Origin: Chelativorans sp. ZYF759
GTDB taxonomy: Bacteria > Pseudomonadota > Alphaproteobacteria > Rhizobiales > Rhizobiaceae
Reading direction: 5' to 3'
Length of the DNA: 64,000 nucleotides
Assembly: GCF_012911015.1 (NCBI RefSeq)
Contig: NZ_WVVV01000005.1
Coordinates: 207,761 to 271,760, forward strand
The position numbers and the translations under genes were made by a program. The notes under the pieces are model-generated. The model worked only from the letters and a program-made list of their open reading frames with translations. It had not been told where the DNA came from and searched no databases. Below, in pieces: positions 1 to 8,331 of this stretch. Position 1 is the first letter of the stretch; each line of letters starts with the position of its first letter.

Positions 1-593
1 AGATCTCGGTGCCGCCGCGTGCGCTCGAGCCGGCCGGGCGCAAGCGCTACTGGCCGCTCTACGAGGCCGCCGCCCATTACGGTCTGCCGATCGGCATGCA
101 TTCGGCCGCCTTCGGCAGCCGGGCCAACACCGGCAGCGGCTGGACGTCCTTCTACATCGAGGAACACTTCGCCTTCTCCAACGCCAGCCAGACCGTGCTG
201 ACCAGCATGATCTTCGAAGGCGTCTTCGATGCCATTCCCGACCTCAAGCTCGTGCTGGTGGAAGGCGGCTTCGCCTGGCTGCCGCCGCTGATGTGGCGCA
301 TGGACCGGGAATGGGAGCGCATGCGCGGCGAGCTTCGCCACGTGAAGAAGCGGCCTTCCGAATATGTGAAGTCGAATGTCTGGCTGACCACGCAGCCGAT
401 CGAGGAGCCGGAAATCAACCGTCACCTCTATGACGTGCTGGAGTGGGTGGGTCACGATCGGCTGATGTTTTCGACCGACTATCCGCATTGGGATTTCGAT
501 CATCCCGAATATGCCTTCAAGGTGCCGATCGACCCGGCCCACAAGCAGGCCATGCTGAGGGACAACGCGATCGCGCTGTTCGGCCTGAAATGA
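1..593 (+). CDS. Amidohydrolase family protein (metal-dependent hydrolase), 5' truncated by the window edge
   Basis: Frame is open from the left edge, so the true start lies outside the window; an internal GTG at position 9 is only the first possible codon seen. About 194 residues of the C-terminal half of an amidohydrolase-2 (TIM-barrel, ACMSD-like) protein are present. Visible motifs are a barrel-strand HSAAFG, the LVEGGFAWLP segment, and the late FSTDYPHWDFDHP motif whose Asp is the usual metal or catalytic ligand of the family. The stop overlaps the ATG of the Rieske gene (aATGA), so the two are translationally coupled. The substrate cannot be told; decarboxylation or hydrolysis of a ring-derived acid is the family norm. 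Family assignment is firm, function open. Confidence 0.85.
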   Translation, partial: ISVPPRALEPAGRKRYWPLYEAAAHYGLPIGMHSAAFGSRANTGSGWTSFYIEEHFAFSNASQTVLTSMIFEGVFDAIPDLKLVLVEGGFAWLPPLMWRMDREWERMRGELRHVKKRPSEYVKSNVWLTTQPIEEPEINRHLYDVLEWVGHDRLMFSTDYPHWDFDHPEYAFKVPIDPAHKQAMLRDNAIALFGLK

Positions 594-1039
594 GCCAGGC
601 TGCAGCAGGGCGCCCCAGGCGTGAAACGGTCCGCCATGTGGTGTGCCGCGTCGACGAGATCGCGCCGGGCAAGGCCAGACGCGTCGAGATCGAGGGCAGG
701 GAGATCGCCATCTTCAACGTCAATGGCGAATTCGCCGCCATCGGCGACCGCTGCCCGCATGAAGGAGCCAGCCTGTGCAAGGGCCAGATCATGGGCCTCG
801 CCCAATCCGACGAGCCAGGGCAGTATCGCATGATCCGCCAGGGAGAGTTCGTGCGCTGCCCCTGGCACGGCTGGGAGTTTGATCTGAAGACCGGGCGGTC
901 GTGGTGTGATCCTGCGCGCACCCGGGTGAAAAGCTACGACGTTGCGGTCACAGACAGCGCGCAATTGCAGGAAGGCCCTTACCGCATCGACATCTACGAA
1001 GTGTCGCAGGAAGGCGACTATGTCGTCGTGTCGGTCTGA
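590..1039 (+). CDS. Rieske (2Fe-2S) domain protein
   Basis: 149-residue single-domain Rieske protein. The start ATG at 590 overlaps the upstream amidohydrolase stop. The cluster ligands are visible: C-P-H in RCPHEGASLC (about residues 55-60) and C-P-W-H in CPWHGWEFDLKTG (about residues 87-90). Soluble, with no signal peptide or membrane segment. Single-domain Rieske proteins serve as ferredoxins of oxygenases or as small Rieske-only subunits. Coupling to the amidohydrolase suggests a shared catabolic pathway, but no oxygenase catalytic subunit is visible in the window. A larger ORF continues upstream of 590 in this frame but would overlap the amidohydrolase, so it is not used. Confidence 0.85.
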   Translation: MSQAAAGRPRRETVRHVVCRVDEIAPGKARRVEIEGREIAIFNVNGEFAAIGDRCPHEGASLCKGQIMGLAQSDEPGQYRMIRQGEFVRCPWHGWEFDLKTGRSWCDPARTRVKSYDVAVTDSAQLQEGPYRIDIYEVSQEGDYVVVSV

Positions 1040-1048
1040 GCAGAGCGA

Positions 1049-1570
1049 ATGATCGAACCCGACTACGTCACCTTCATGGCGCGCTACAATCAAGAGATGA
1101 ACGGCCGCTGGCTGGCCGCGGCCGCCCGTCTCACCGACGCGCAAAGACGGGCCGACCGCGGCGCCTTCTTCGGTTCCATTCACGCGACCTTCAACCATCT
1201 GCTGTGGGCGGATCGCGTCTGGCTCTGGCGCCTGGCGGGAGCCAAGGAGCCGACCCATCCGCGCGAAAAGAGCACCAGCTTCGTCGAGGACTTCGAGGAA
1301 CTGGCCATCTTGCGTCGGCGCACCGACCGCGAGATCGTCGATTGGGCGGAGACGGTCACGGTGGACTTCCTCGCGACCCCCATCGTGTGGTTCGCGGGCA
1401 CGCCGCGTGAGTTCATTTCTCCCCAGGCGATGCGGGTGGTGCACATGTTCAACCACCAGACCCACCATCGCGGCCAGATCCATGCGCTTCTGACTGCTTT
1501 TGGCCAGGATACGGGGGCGACCGACCTCTGGACCGTCTGGGGTCAGGGCGACCCCATGGTCAGCGCATGA
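1049..1570 (+). CDS. DinB family protein
   Basis: 173 residues starting at ATG 1049, nine bases after the Rieske stop, so probably in the same transcript. The sequence fits the DinB/YfiT four-helix metal-binding fold: an early His in the FNHLLWADRVWLWRL helix and the late HQTHHRGQIHALLTAFG helix carry the expected His triad. Members are thiol-dependent S-transferases or damage-inducible proteins of poorly known function. Length is normal (150-180 residues). Substrate is unknown. The upstream neighbours hint at a detoxification or catabolic role, but this is inference. Confidence 0.85.
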   Translation: MIEPDYVTFMARYNQEMNGRWLAAAARLTDAQRRADRGAFFGSIHATFNHLLWADRVWLWRLAGAKEPTHPREKSTSFVEDFEELAILRRRTDREIVDWAETVTVDFLATPIVWFAGTPREFISPQAMRVVHMFNHQTHHRGQIHALLTAFGQDTGATDLWTVWGQGDPMVSA

Positions 1571-1605
1571 GCCGCGGCGCCTGATCGACCGACTCCGATC
1601 CCGGC

Positions 1606-1619
1606 TTGATCCCGGTCAA
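1606..1619 (+). promoter_or_regulatory. FNR/FixK-type box upstream of the universal stress gene
   Basis: TTGAT-CCCG-GTCAA fits the consensus TTGAY-N4-RTCAA of FNR, FnrL and FixK regulators. Its centre is about 90 bases upstream of the GTG start at 1702. If the box sits at -41.5, transcription would begin near 1654, and a weak -10-like TAGTCT lies at 1642-1647. Universal stress genes are frequent targets of such regulators in alphaproteobacteria, which supports the reading. Confidence 0.6.
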
Positions 1620-1701
1620 CGCCGCTGGAGCCGGGTCGTCCTAGTCTTGCGCACCGTTCCCACCGACAATGCCGTGCGGCGGAGCACAAGGAGACCGTGC
1701 T

Positions 1702-2526
1702 GTGAGCATCAAGACCGTCATGGTTCAGCTCGACGTCGACGAACCCGCCGAGAAGCGGCTGCGGAGTGGATTGGACCTCGCGGGTCGCTTCGAGGCCGGA
1801 CTCATCGCGTTTTGCGCCGCCGATTATCGCGTTCACCTTCCCTATGAAGGAGGGCGCGCCGTCGCGGAGGCCCAGCGCGGCCGCCGGGACGAGATCGCGG
1901 CGCGCCTGAAGCTGCTGCATCGGGAATTCGTCGATTTGGCAGGCGAAGGGGCAGGTGTCGTCTGGATGGGCCGGATCGGACATCCCACCGAACTTCTCGC
2001 GCTCCACGCCGCCGCGGCCGATCTGCTGGTGGTGGGAACACCGCGCATGGGCGAGGTCCTCCAGCGCGACCGGCGTGTCGATCTGGGAAGGCTGGTGGTG
2101 GCAGCGGGACGGCCCGTGCTCGTCCTCGGGGCGGACGAGGACGCGCCGGCCGCGCGAACGATCGTCGTGGCGTGGAAGAATGCGCGTGAGGCGCGGCGTG
2201 CCGTGGTCGACGCGCTGCCATTAATGGCTGCAGCGGATCGGGTCATCGTGGCCACGGTTCCGGAAGGTGACGAGACACGGGCTCGTGAAAGCTGTGCTGA
2301 GGCAGTGCGCCATCTTGCAGCGCATGGGATCAAGGCCGAGGAAGCGCTGCTTCAGGCAAGCAGCGCACCACCTGCGGTGGCCATTGCCAATCTGGCGCGC
2401 GACGTGGGAGCGGATCTCGTGGTCTCGGGAGCTTACGGACACAGCCGTCTTCGCGAGTGGGCCTTTGGTGGCGTCACTCGCTCGCTTCTCACCGACGGCT
2501 CCCTGAGCAGATTTCTGTCCAACTAG
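1702..2526 (+). CDS. Universal stress protein, tandem UspA domains
   Basis: 274 residues from a GTG at 1702, chosen because AAGGAG lies 8 bases upstream; an in-frame ATG at 1669 has no such site. Two UspA-like domains are present. The first has LLVVGTPRMGEV near residue 115. The second ends with LVVSGAYGHSRLREWAFGG, the G-x-G-H-S/R nucleotide-binding signature of the family. Cytoplasmic. Probably monocistronic and oxygen-regulated through the box at 1606-1619. Role: survival under low oxygen or general stress, by family analogy only. Confidence 0.88.
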   Translation: MSIKTVMVQLDVDEPAEKRLRSGLDLAGRFEAGLIAFCAADYRVHLPYEGGRAVAEAQRGRRDEIAARLKLLHREFVDLAGEGAGVVWMGRIGHPTELLALHAAAADLLVVGTPRMGEVLQRDRRVDLGRLVVAAGRPVLVLGADEDAPAARTIVVAWKNAREARRAVVDALPLMAAADRVIVATVPEGDETRARESCAEAVRHLAAHGIKAEEALLQASSAPPAVAIANLARDVGADLVVSGAYGHSRLREWAFGGVTRSLLTDGSLSRFLSN

Positions 2527-2593
2527 CTTGAGGCCGAGCTAAGTTCTGCCGTTTCTTCACCCATTCGCCGCTCGTTCGCGCACGTGAAGGCCT

Positions 2594-2605
2594 CTCCGAT
2601 CGGAG
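2594..2605. promoter_or_regulatory. 12-bp perfect palindrome upstream of gtsA
   Basis: CTCCGATCGGAG is self-complementary and lies about 140 bases before the start of the glucose-type binding protein, within the 209-base space after the universal stress gene. It could be an operator or a weak hairpin. No T-tract follows, so it is not a convincing terminator. No regulator gene sits next to it. Confidence 0.3.
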
Positions 2606-2735
2606 GCACCCGGCTCCATTCTCAAAACCATGTCAGCCTGGCTGTCTGATCAGGGTCAAGGCAGCCCTTCCAGGCATTTGAAACAGTGTCTTCGGGTCGG
2701 CCCTCGTGGCCGGATCTGTCTTGGGAAGGAGACGA

Positions 2736-3992
2736 ATGATGCGTAGTGCAAGAGGATTTCTATTGTCTGCCGGCGTCGCGATGATGCTGGCCGGCACATC
2801 GCATGTTCATGCCGGCGGAACCGTCGAGGTCCTGCACTGGTGGACCTCCGGCGGCGAAGCAAGGGCAGTCGGCGAACTGAAGCAGTCATTCGAGGATCAG
2901 GGCGGCACCTGGATCGATTCCCCGATCGCAGGCGGCGGCGGCGATGCTGCCATGACAGCGTTGCGCGCCCGCGTCGTGGCCGGCAATCCGCCGACTGCGG
3001 TCCAGCTCAAGGGCCCCGGCATCCAGGAATGGGCCGTCGAGGGCGCGGTCGCCGATGTCGAGGACGTCGCGGCGGCGGAAGGCTGGGACGACGTCCTGCC
3101 CCCGGCGCTGGCCGAGATCATGAAATTTGACGGCAAATACGTCGCCGCGCCGGTCAACATCCACCGCGTCGACTGGATCTGGGCAAACCCGGAACTCCTG
3201 GCGCAGGTCGACGCCGATGTGCCGACGAGCTGGGACGAGTTCAACACCACCGCCGAAAAGCTCATGGAAGCGGGCATCACGCCGCTCGCCCATGGCGGCC
3301 AGCCCTGGCAGGACGCGACCGTGTTCGAGGTTGTCGCCCTCGGCCTGGGCGGCGCCGATTTCTTCCGGGCCGCACTTGTCGAGCTGGACATGGATGCGCT
3401 CAACAGCGACACGATGATCCAGGTGTTCGACCAGATGCGCAAGATGCGCTCTTACGTCGATCCCGGGTTCTCAGGACGTGACTGGAACCTGGCCACTTCC
3501 ATGGTGATGAATGGCGAAGCCGCCTTCCAGATCATGGGCGACTGGGCCAAGGGTGAGTTTCTGGCCGGGGGCAAGGTTCCGGGAGAGGACTTTCTCTGTG
3601 CCCCCGCTCCGGGCAACGCCTTCATCCTGAATTCCGATTCTTTCGTCATGTTCAACGTGCGCGGCGATGACCGGATCGAGGGGCAGCAGGTTCTGGCCAG
3701 CCTGATCATGTCGCCGGAGTTCCAGGAGACCTTCAACCTCGCCAAGGGCTCCATTCCCGCCCGGGTCGATGTTTCCCTCGACGCTTTCGACATCTGCGCC
3801 CAGCGCTCGCATGACGATCTGACCGCCGCCATCGCGGCCGATACGCTCGTGCCCTCGATGGCCCATGAGATGGCGGTGTCGCGCTCTGTACGCGGTGAGT
3901 TTCTGGATGTCGTGACCGAGCATTTCAACAGCGACATGAGCTCGCAGGAAGCCGTCGACCGTCTCGTCGCCGCCATTCAGCGGGCGATGTAG
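2736..3992 (+). CDS. gtsA: Glucose/mannose-type ABC transporter substrate-binding protein
   Basis: 418 residues from ATG 2736, with GGGAAGGA just upstream; an in-frame ATG at 2739 is the alternative. The N-terminus is a signal peptide (MMRSARGFLLSAGVAMMLAG, cleavage near HVHA-GG). The mature start EVLHWWTSGGEARAVGELK and the segment VAGGGG-like GGGGDAAMTALRARVVAGNP match the glucose-binding GtsA/AglE group of family-1 binding proteins as I recall them. Function: periplasmic capture of glucose or a related hexose for the permeases downstream. A strong stem-loop (4016-4040) follows the stop. The linked glucokinase supports glucose as substrate; specificity remains inferred. Confidence 0.85.
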   Translation: MMRSARGFLLSAGVAMMLAGTSHVHAGGTVEVLHWWTSGGEARAVGELKQSFEDQGGTWIDSPIAGGGGDAAMTALRARVVAGNPPTAVQLKGPGIQEWAVEGAVADVEDVAAAEGWDDVLPPALAEIMKFDGKYVAAPVNIHRVDWIWANPELLAQVDADVPTSWDEFNTTAEKLMEAGITPLAHGGQPWQDATVFEVVALGLGGADFFRAALVELDMDALNSDTMIQVFDQMRKMRSYVDPGFSGRDWNLATSMVMNGEAAFQIMGDWAKGEFLAGGKVPGEDFLCAPAPGNAFILNSDSFVMFNVRGDDRIEGQQVLASLIMSPEFQETFNLAKGSIPARVDVSLDAFDICAQRSHDDLTAAIAADTLVPSMAHEMAVSRSVRGEFLDVVTEHFNSDMSSQEAVDRLVAAIQRAM

Positions 3993-4015
3993 CCAACCCG
4001 GCACGCTGTCCACGC

Positions 4016-4040
4016 CCGGGCCGCGCCAGACGCGGCCCGG
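4016..4040 (+). terminator. GC-rich stem-loop after gtsA (processing or attenuation hairpin)
   Basis: Ten perfectly paired bases (CCGGGCCGCG with CGCGGCCCGG) around a five-base CCAGA loop, 24 bases after the gtsA stop and before the permease start. No T-tract follows, so partial termination or 3'-end protection of the binding-protein message is more likely than full termination. Confidence 0.6.
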
Positions 4041-4067
4041 TACGGTTGTCCTTGGGGGAGAGAGCCC

Positions 4068-4970
4068 ATGTCCGGTCAAGCGAGCAGAGCGCTGGCATTT
4101 GTGCGGCGCGCCGATATCTGGCTGCCCAAGGTCGTCGTCGCGCCGTCCTTCGCCGCCAGCCTGTTCTTCGTCTACGGCTTCATCGCCTGGACGGTCTACA
4201 TCTCGTTCACCCGTTCGGGCATCCTGCCGCGCTATGAATGGGCGGGGTTCGTGCAATATGTGCGGCTGTGGAATACGCCGCGCTGGTACGTTGCGCTGGA
4301 GAACCTGCTGATATTCGGCGGCCTTTTCATGGTCGGCTGCCTCGTCATCGGCATCTTCCTGGCGATCCTGCTCGACCAGCGCATCCGCGCGGAAGGGGCG
4401 CTCAGGACCATCTATCTCTACCCGATGGCGCTGTCCTTCATCGTCACCGGAACGGCCTGGAAGTGGATCCTCAATCCAACTCTCGGGCTGGAGCGCGTGA
4501 TGATCGATCTCGGCTTCACCAATTTCCAGTTCGACTGGCTCGTCAATCGCGAGATGGCGATCTACACCGTGGTCATCGCCGGCGTGTGGCAATCGTCGGG
4601 CTATGTGATGGCCCTTTTCCTGGCCGGGCTTCGCTCGGTCGACGACGAGATCGTCAAGGCCGCGGCCATGGACGGCGCCGGTCCCTTCCGAACCTATGTC
4701 GGCATCATCCTGCCGATGCTGAGGCCGGTCTTCCTGTCGGCGATCATCGTGCTCGCCCATCTCGCCATCAAGAGTTTCGACCTCGTGATCGCCCTGACGG
4801 CCGGGGGGCCGGGTATCGCCACGGATCTGCCCGCCACCTTCATGTACGCCTATGCCTTCCAGCGCAGCGAACTCGGGCTGGCGGCGGCAAGCGCGGTGAT
4901 GATGCTCGTCACCATCATGGCGGTCGTGGTCCCCTATCTCTACTCGGAACTGAGGGCGAGCCGGAAATGA
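4068..4970 (+). CDS. gtsB: Glucose-type ABC transporter permease (MalF-like)
   Basis: 300 residues, ATG 4068 preceded by GGGGGAGAG. Six predicted membrane helices, the first near residues 28-50 (VVVAPSFAASLFFVYGFIAWTVYI). The EAA-type cytoplasmic loop is seen as DEIVKAAAMDGAGPFRTYVGIILPML (about residues 193-218), the docking site for the ATPase. Partner of the next permease in the heterodimeric inner-membrane channel. Its stop overlaps the next start (aATGA), a typical coupled permease pair. A long out-of-frame ORF on the same strand is a shadow. Confidence 0.9.
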   Translation: MSGQASRALAFVRRADIWLPKVVVAPSFAASLFFVYGFIAWTVYISFTRSGILPRYEWAGFVQYVRLWNTPRWYVALENLLIFGGLFMVGCLVIGIFLAILLDQRIRAEGALRTIYLYPMALSFIVTGTAWKWILNPTLGLERVMIDLGFTNFQFDWLVNREMAIYTVVIAGVWQSSGYVMALFLAGLRSVDDEIVKAAAMDGAGPFRTYVGIILPMLRPVFLSAIIVLAHLAIKSFDLVIALTAGGPGIATDLPATFMYAYAFQRSELGLAAASAVMMLVTIMAVVVPYLYSELRASRK

Positions 4971-5860
4971 GCGCGCGTCAGATCCACGGCATCGTCCGCG
5001 CCACGAGCCCGCTGAACACGTTCCTGCGGCTCCTGCTTTTCGCCATCCTCGGGCTCTTCGCGCTCTACTATCTCATGCCGCTCTTCGTCATGATCGCGAC
5101 CGCGCTGAAGCCGCTGGAGGAGATCAGGACCGGCACGCTGATCAGCCTGCCGCAGGAGCCGACGTTGGAGCCGGCGCTGCGCGCCTGGGATTCGGCCTGC
5201 GTCGGCGTGCGTTGCGAGGGGCTGAAGCCCTATGTCTGGAACTCCATGGCCATGGTCATTCCGGCCGTCATCATCTCGACCTTCCTCGGCGCGATCAACG
5301 GCTACGCGCTGACGAAATGGCGTTTTCGCGGCTCCGACCTGATCTTCGGACTCATGCTGTTCGGCGCCTTCATTCCGTTCCAGGTCGTCCTCCTGCCGAT
5401 GGCGCGCACGCTGGGCATCCTCGGCATGGCCGGCACCGTCCCCGGTCTTGTGCTGGTCCACACGATCTACGGACTGGCCTTCACGACGCTGTTCTTCCGC
5501 AACTTCTTCGTCGGCGTCTCGGACGGTATCGTGCAGGCGGCCAAGATCGACGGTGCCGGCTTCTTCGGCATCTTTTTCCGCCTCATGCTGCCCATGGCAC
5601 CGCCAGCGATCGTGGTCACGGTGATCTGGCAGTTCACCCAGATCTGGAACGACTTCCTATTCGGCGTCGCCTTCACCGTCGGCGACTCGAATCCGGTGAC
5701 CGTGGCGCTCAACAACCTCGTCGCCTCCTCCACCGGCGTGAAGGAATACAATGTGGACATGGCGGCCGCCATCATCGCCGCCGTGCCGACGCTGATCGTC
5801 TACGTATTCGCCGGCAAGTACTTCATCCGCGGCCTGGCGGCCGGTGCAGTGAAAGGTTGA
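4967..5860 (+). CDS. gtsC: Glucose-type ABC transporter permease (MalG-like)
   Basis: 297 residues from ATG 4967, overlapping the stop of the first permease by four bases. The longer ORF upstream in this frame is spurious. Membrane helices include LRLLLFAILGLFALYYLMPLF near residues 20-40. The periplasmic segment with CVGVRCEGLKPYVWNS resembles the Cys-containing insertion I associate with Pseudomonas GtsC. The EAA loop is DGIVQAAKIDGAGFFGIFFRLMLP. It completes the channel with the preceding permease and is followed three bases later by the ATPase gene. Confidence 0.9.
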   Translation: MSARQIHGIVRATSPLNTFLRLLLFAILGLFALYYLMPLFVMIATALKPLEEIRTGTLISLPQEPTLEPALRAWDSACVGVRCEGLKPYVWNSMAMVIPAVIISTFLGAINGYALTKWRFRGSDLIFGLMLFGAFIPFQVVLLPMARTLGILGMAGTVPGLVLVHTIYGLAFTTLFFRNFFVGVSDGIVQAAKIDGAGFFGIFFRLMLPMAPPAIVVTVIWQFTQIWNDFLFGVAFTVGDSNPVTVALNNLVASSTGVKEYNVDMAAAIIAAVPTLIVYVFAGKYFIRGLAAGAVKG

Positions 5861-5863
5861 TCC

Positions 5864-6982
5864 ATGGGCAAGGTCCGGCTCGACAATGTCTGGAAACGCT
5901 TTGGCTCCAACGAGGTGATCAAGGGCATCGACATGGAGATCGAGGACGGCGAATTCGTCGTCCTCGTCGGCCCCTCGGGCTGCGGCAAGTCCACCCTGCT
6001 CAACCTGGTGTCGGGTCTGGAAACGCTGTCGGACGGCGACGTCCATATCGGCGAGCGGAAGGTCAACGACATCGCGCCCAAGGACCGCGACATCGCCATG
6101 GTCTTCCAGTCCTACGCGCTCTACCCCACCAAGACCGTGGAGGAGAACATCACTTTCGGCATGGTGACGCGCCGGGTGCCGAAGGAGGAGCGCCAGAAGG
6201 CGCTGAAAGAGGTCACCGATCTCCTGCATATCGAAATGCTGCTCGACCGGAAGCCCGGGCAGCTTTCCGGCGGCCAGCGCCAGCGGGTCGCCATGGGCCG
6301 CGCGCTCGTGCGCGACCCGGAAGTCTTCCTGTTCGACGAGCCTCTGTCCAATCTCGACGCCAAGCTGCGTGTCGAGATGCGCACGGAAATCAAGAAACTG
6401 CATCAGCGGCTGGGCAAGACGATCATCTACGTCACGCACGACCAGGTCGAAGCCATGTCGCTGGCGACGCGCATCGCCGTGATGGATGCCGGCACGATCC
6501 GGCAGATCGCGCCGCCCGAAGAGATCTACGAGCGACCGGTCGATCTCTTCGTCGCAAGCTTCATCGGATCGCCGGCCATGGCGCTCGTCAAGGGCAAGGT
6601 GGTTCAGTCGGACGGGCTGAAGCTCGACGTGACGGATGAGGAGGGCACGGTGCTGTTTCCCATTCCAAGGGAACTGACTGCCACGGCCAAGAGCTTTCTC
6701 GGTCGCGAACTGATCCTCGGGCTGCGGCCCGAATCCATCGTCAAGGAAGGCGAGCAGCGCGGCGGAAGGCAGACCTTCGCGTTCGAACGCAGGATCGACG
6801 TGGTCGAGCCGACGGGCCCGGACACGCTGATCATCTTCACTCTCGGCGGCGTCGAGGCGATTGCCCGAGTCCATCCCGAAGACAAGGCTCCTGTCGACTC
6901 CATGTATCGCTTCGAGGTGGATATGGAACGCGCCAAGCTGTTTGATCCCGAGACCGGCAAACGTCTTTCGGCCAGCAGCTGA
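5864..6982 (+). CDS. ABC transporter ATP-binding protein (UgpC/MsmK/MalK type)
   Basis: 372 residues. Walker A GPSGCGKST (about residues 37-45), Q-loop MVFQSYALYP, signature LSGGQRQRVAMGRAL, Walker B VFLFDEPLSNLD, D-loop and H-loop VTHDQVEAMSLA are all intact. A C-terminal MOP/TOBE-type regulatory domain follows (about residues 240-372). It energises sugar import by the two permeases upstream. Three bases separate it from gtsC. Sugar ATPases of this type can serve several transporters, so wider use is possible. Confidence 0.92.
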   Translation: MGKVRLDNVWKRFGSNEVIKGIDMEIEDGEFVVLVGPSGCGKSTLLNLVSGLETLSDGDVHIGERKVNDIAPKDRDIAMVFQSYALYPTKTVEENITFGMVTRRVPKEERQKALKEVTDLLHIEMLLDRKPGQLSGGQRQRVAMGRALVRDPEVFLFDEPLSNLDAKLRVEMRTEIKKLHQRLGKTIIYVTHDQVEAMSLATRIAVMDAGTIRQIAPPEEIYERPVDLFVASFIGSPAMALVKGKVVQSDGLKLDVTDEEGTVLFPIPRELTATAKSFLGRELILGLRPESIVKEGEQRGGRQTFAFERRIDVVEPTGPDTLIIFTLGGVEAIARVHPEDKAPVDSMYRFEVDMERAKLFDPETGKRLSASS

Positions 6983-6999
6983 CTGGCGGGCGGTTTCAG

Positions 7000-7965
7000 G
7001 TGAAGAATTCAACGGCCAGCATGACGACGCGACAGGCACTGGTGGGCGACATCGGCGGGACCAATGCCCGCTTCGCTTTGGCAGACCCGGAGACGCTGTC
7101 CCTCGATCGGTTCGCTGCCTATCCTTGCCGCAATTTCTCTTCGCTCGAGGAAGCGCTGGGCGCCTATCTGAAGACGCTGCCTCGGGTGCCGGCCCGGGCC
7201 TGTCTTGGCGTCGCCGCGCCGCTGGGGGCCGAGCCGGTGCGGATGACCAATCTGAACTGGACCTTCACAGCCGACAGCCTGCGCGCGGCCAGCGGCATCG
7301 ACGACCTGCGGTTGATCAACGATTTCGAGGCGCAGGCGCGGGCGCTGCCGCATCTGCTACCCCAGGATCTGCACCGCATCGGCGGCGGAGAGCCCGCCGG
7401 GCTCATGCCCAAGGTGGTTCTCGGCCCGGGTACCGGCCTCGGCATGGCCGGACTGGTGCATGGCGGGGAGGGCTGGATTCCGGTGGCCAGCGAGGGCGGG
7501 CATATCGGGTTTGCCGCGGAAACCGACGAGGAGGTGGCGATTGCCAGGCGTATGGCGGCGTTGGTCAAACGCGTCTCCACCGAGAGGTTGGTCTCGGGTC
7601 CGGGACTCGCAGAGGTGTATGCCATCCTGGGCGACTTGAGAGGTTCTCCGCGCGATCCGGTCACGGTCGCCAGGCTTTTCGAGCTGGCGTCGGAGGGAGG
7701 CGACACCATTGCCTCCGACGCCGCGACCTATTTCGCCAGGTGGCTCGGCCGTTTTGCCGGGGACATGGCGCTCGCCTATGGTGCGGCTGGCGGCGTCTAC
7801 ATCGCCGGAGGCATCGCGCCACGAATACTGGCCCTGCTCGAGACCGGCCCGTTCTGGGAGTCGTTCTGCGACAAGGGCCGGTTGTCCGGTTTGCTTGAGG
7901 CAGTCCCGCTTCGGGTGGTCATTGCAGCTGATGCCGGCCTGCGTGGTGCCGCCGTGGCGCTTTGA
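7000..7965 (+). CDS. glk: Glucokinase
   Basis: 321 residues from GTG 7000, or 314 from ATG 7021 (MTTRQALVGDIGG); neither has a clear ribosome site and the shorter form fits the family equally well. ATP-binding GDIGGTNARFAL at the N-terminus, sugar-binding LINDFEAQA, LGPGTGLGMAGL and SEGGHIGFA are those of the bacterial glucokinase (Glk) family, not ROK. Reaction: ATP-dependent phosphorylation of glucose to glucose 6-phosphate. It lies 17 bases after the ABC ATPase, so imported sugar is phosphorylated by its own operon. Confidence 0.92.
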   Translation: MKNSTASMTTRQALVGDIGGTNARFALADPETLSLDRFAAYPCRNFSSLEEALGAYLKTLPRVPARACLGVAAPLGAEPVRMTNLNWTFTADSLRAASGIDDLRLINDFEAQARALPHLLPQDLHRIGGGEPAGLMPKVVLGPGTGLGMAGLVHGGEGWIPVASEGGHIGFAAETDEEVAIARRMAALVKRVSTERLVSGPGLAEVYAILGDLRGSPRDPVTVARLFELASEGGDTIASDAATYFARWLGRFAGDMALAYGAAGGVYIAGGIAPRILALLETGPFWESFCDKGRLSGLLEAVPLRVVIAADAGLRGAAVAL

Positions 7966-8089
7966 TGGGTGCCGCGACTGCAACAGCTTGCAGCCGCTGG
8001 TTGATGGCGCGTGGGTTTGTCGATAGGGTGAGCATTCAGCTTCTCGCACCGCGCGGCCTCGATTGCCGCACCTCCGGCGGACTGGAATC

Positions 8090-8254
8090 ATGGATAGGCG
8101 CATTGCCGAGCTCAATATCGAGCATCTCCGCAACAAGCTTGCGGAGGAGTGCGATGCCGAAATTCGCCAGGTCATGAATCGCCTGCTTGTGGAAGAGGAG
8201 GCAAAGCTTAGGGCTATCCTGAGGCGGCCTGCCAGCTCGAAGATTAGCGAATAA
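8090..8254 (+). CDS. Small charged helical protein, hypothetical
   Basis: A possible 54-residue protein (MDRRIAELNIEHLRNKLAEE...), almost entirely alpha-helical with alternating acidic and basic residues, ending EEEAKLRAILRRPASSKISE. The start at 8090 is chosen because the residues before it look non-coding; no clear ribosome site is present. No family recognised. Soluble. It stands alone between glk and the AhpD-like gene. It may be real (coherent heptad-like hydrophobic spacing) or chance. Confidence 0.35.
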   Translation: MDRRIAELNIEHLRNKLAEECDAEIRQVMNRLLVEEEAKLRAILRRPASSKISE

Positions 8255-8331
8255 GAGACATCCGCTTGTGCGCTGCCGGCGGATTTGAGAGGCTGCGGTC
8301 GACGTTCCCGTTTTCCGCCGTGCCGCTTGGC

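Noticed and set aside
5212-6639. 475-codon frame overlapping the second sugar permease and the ATPase gene
   Set aside because: Out-of-frame shadow with Arg/His/Gly-rich composition. The two real genes in other frames have complete family motifs.
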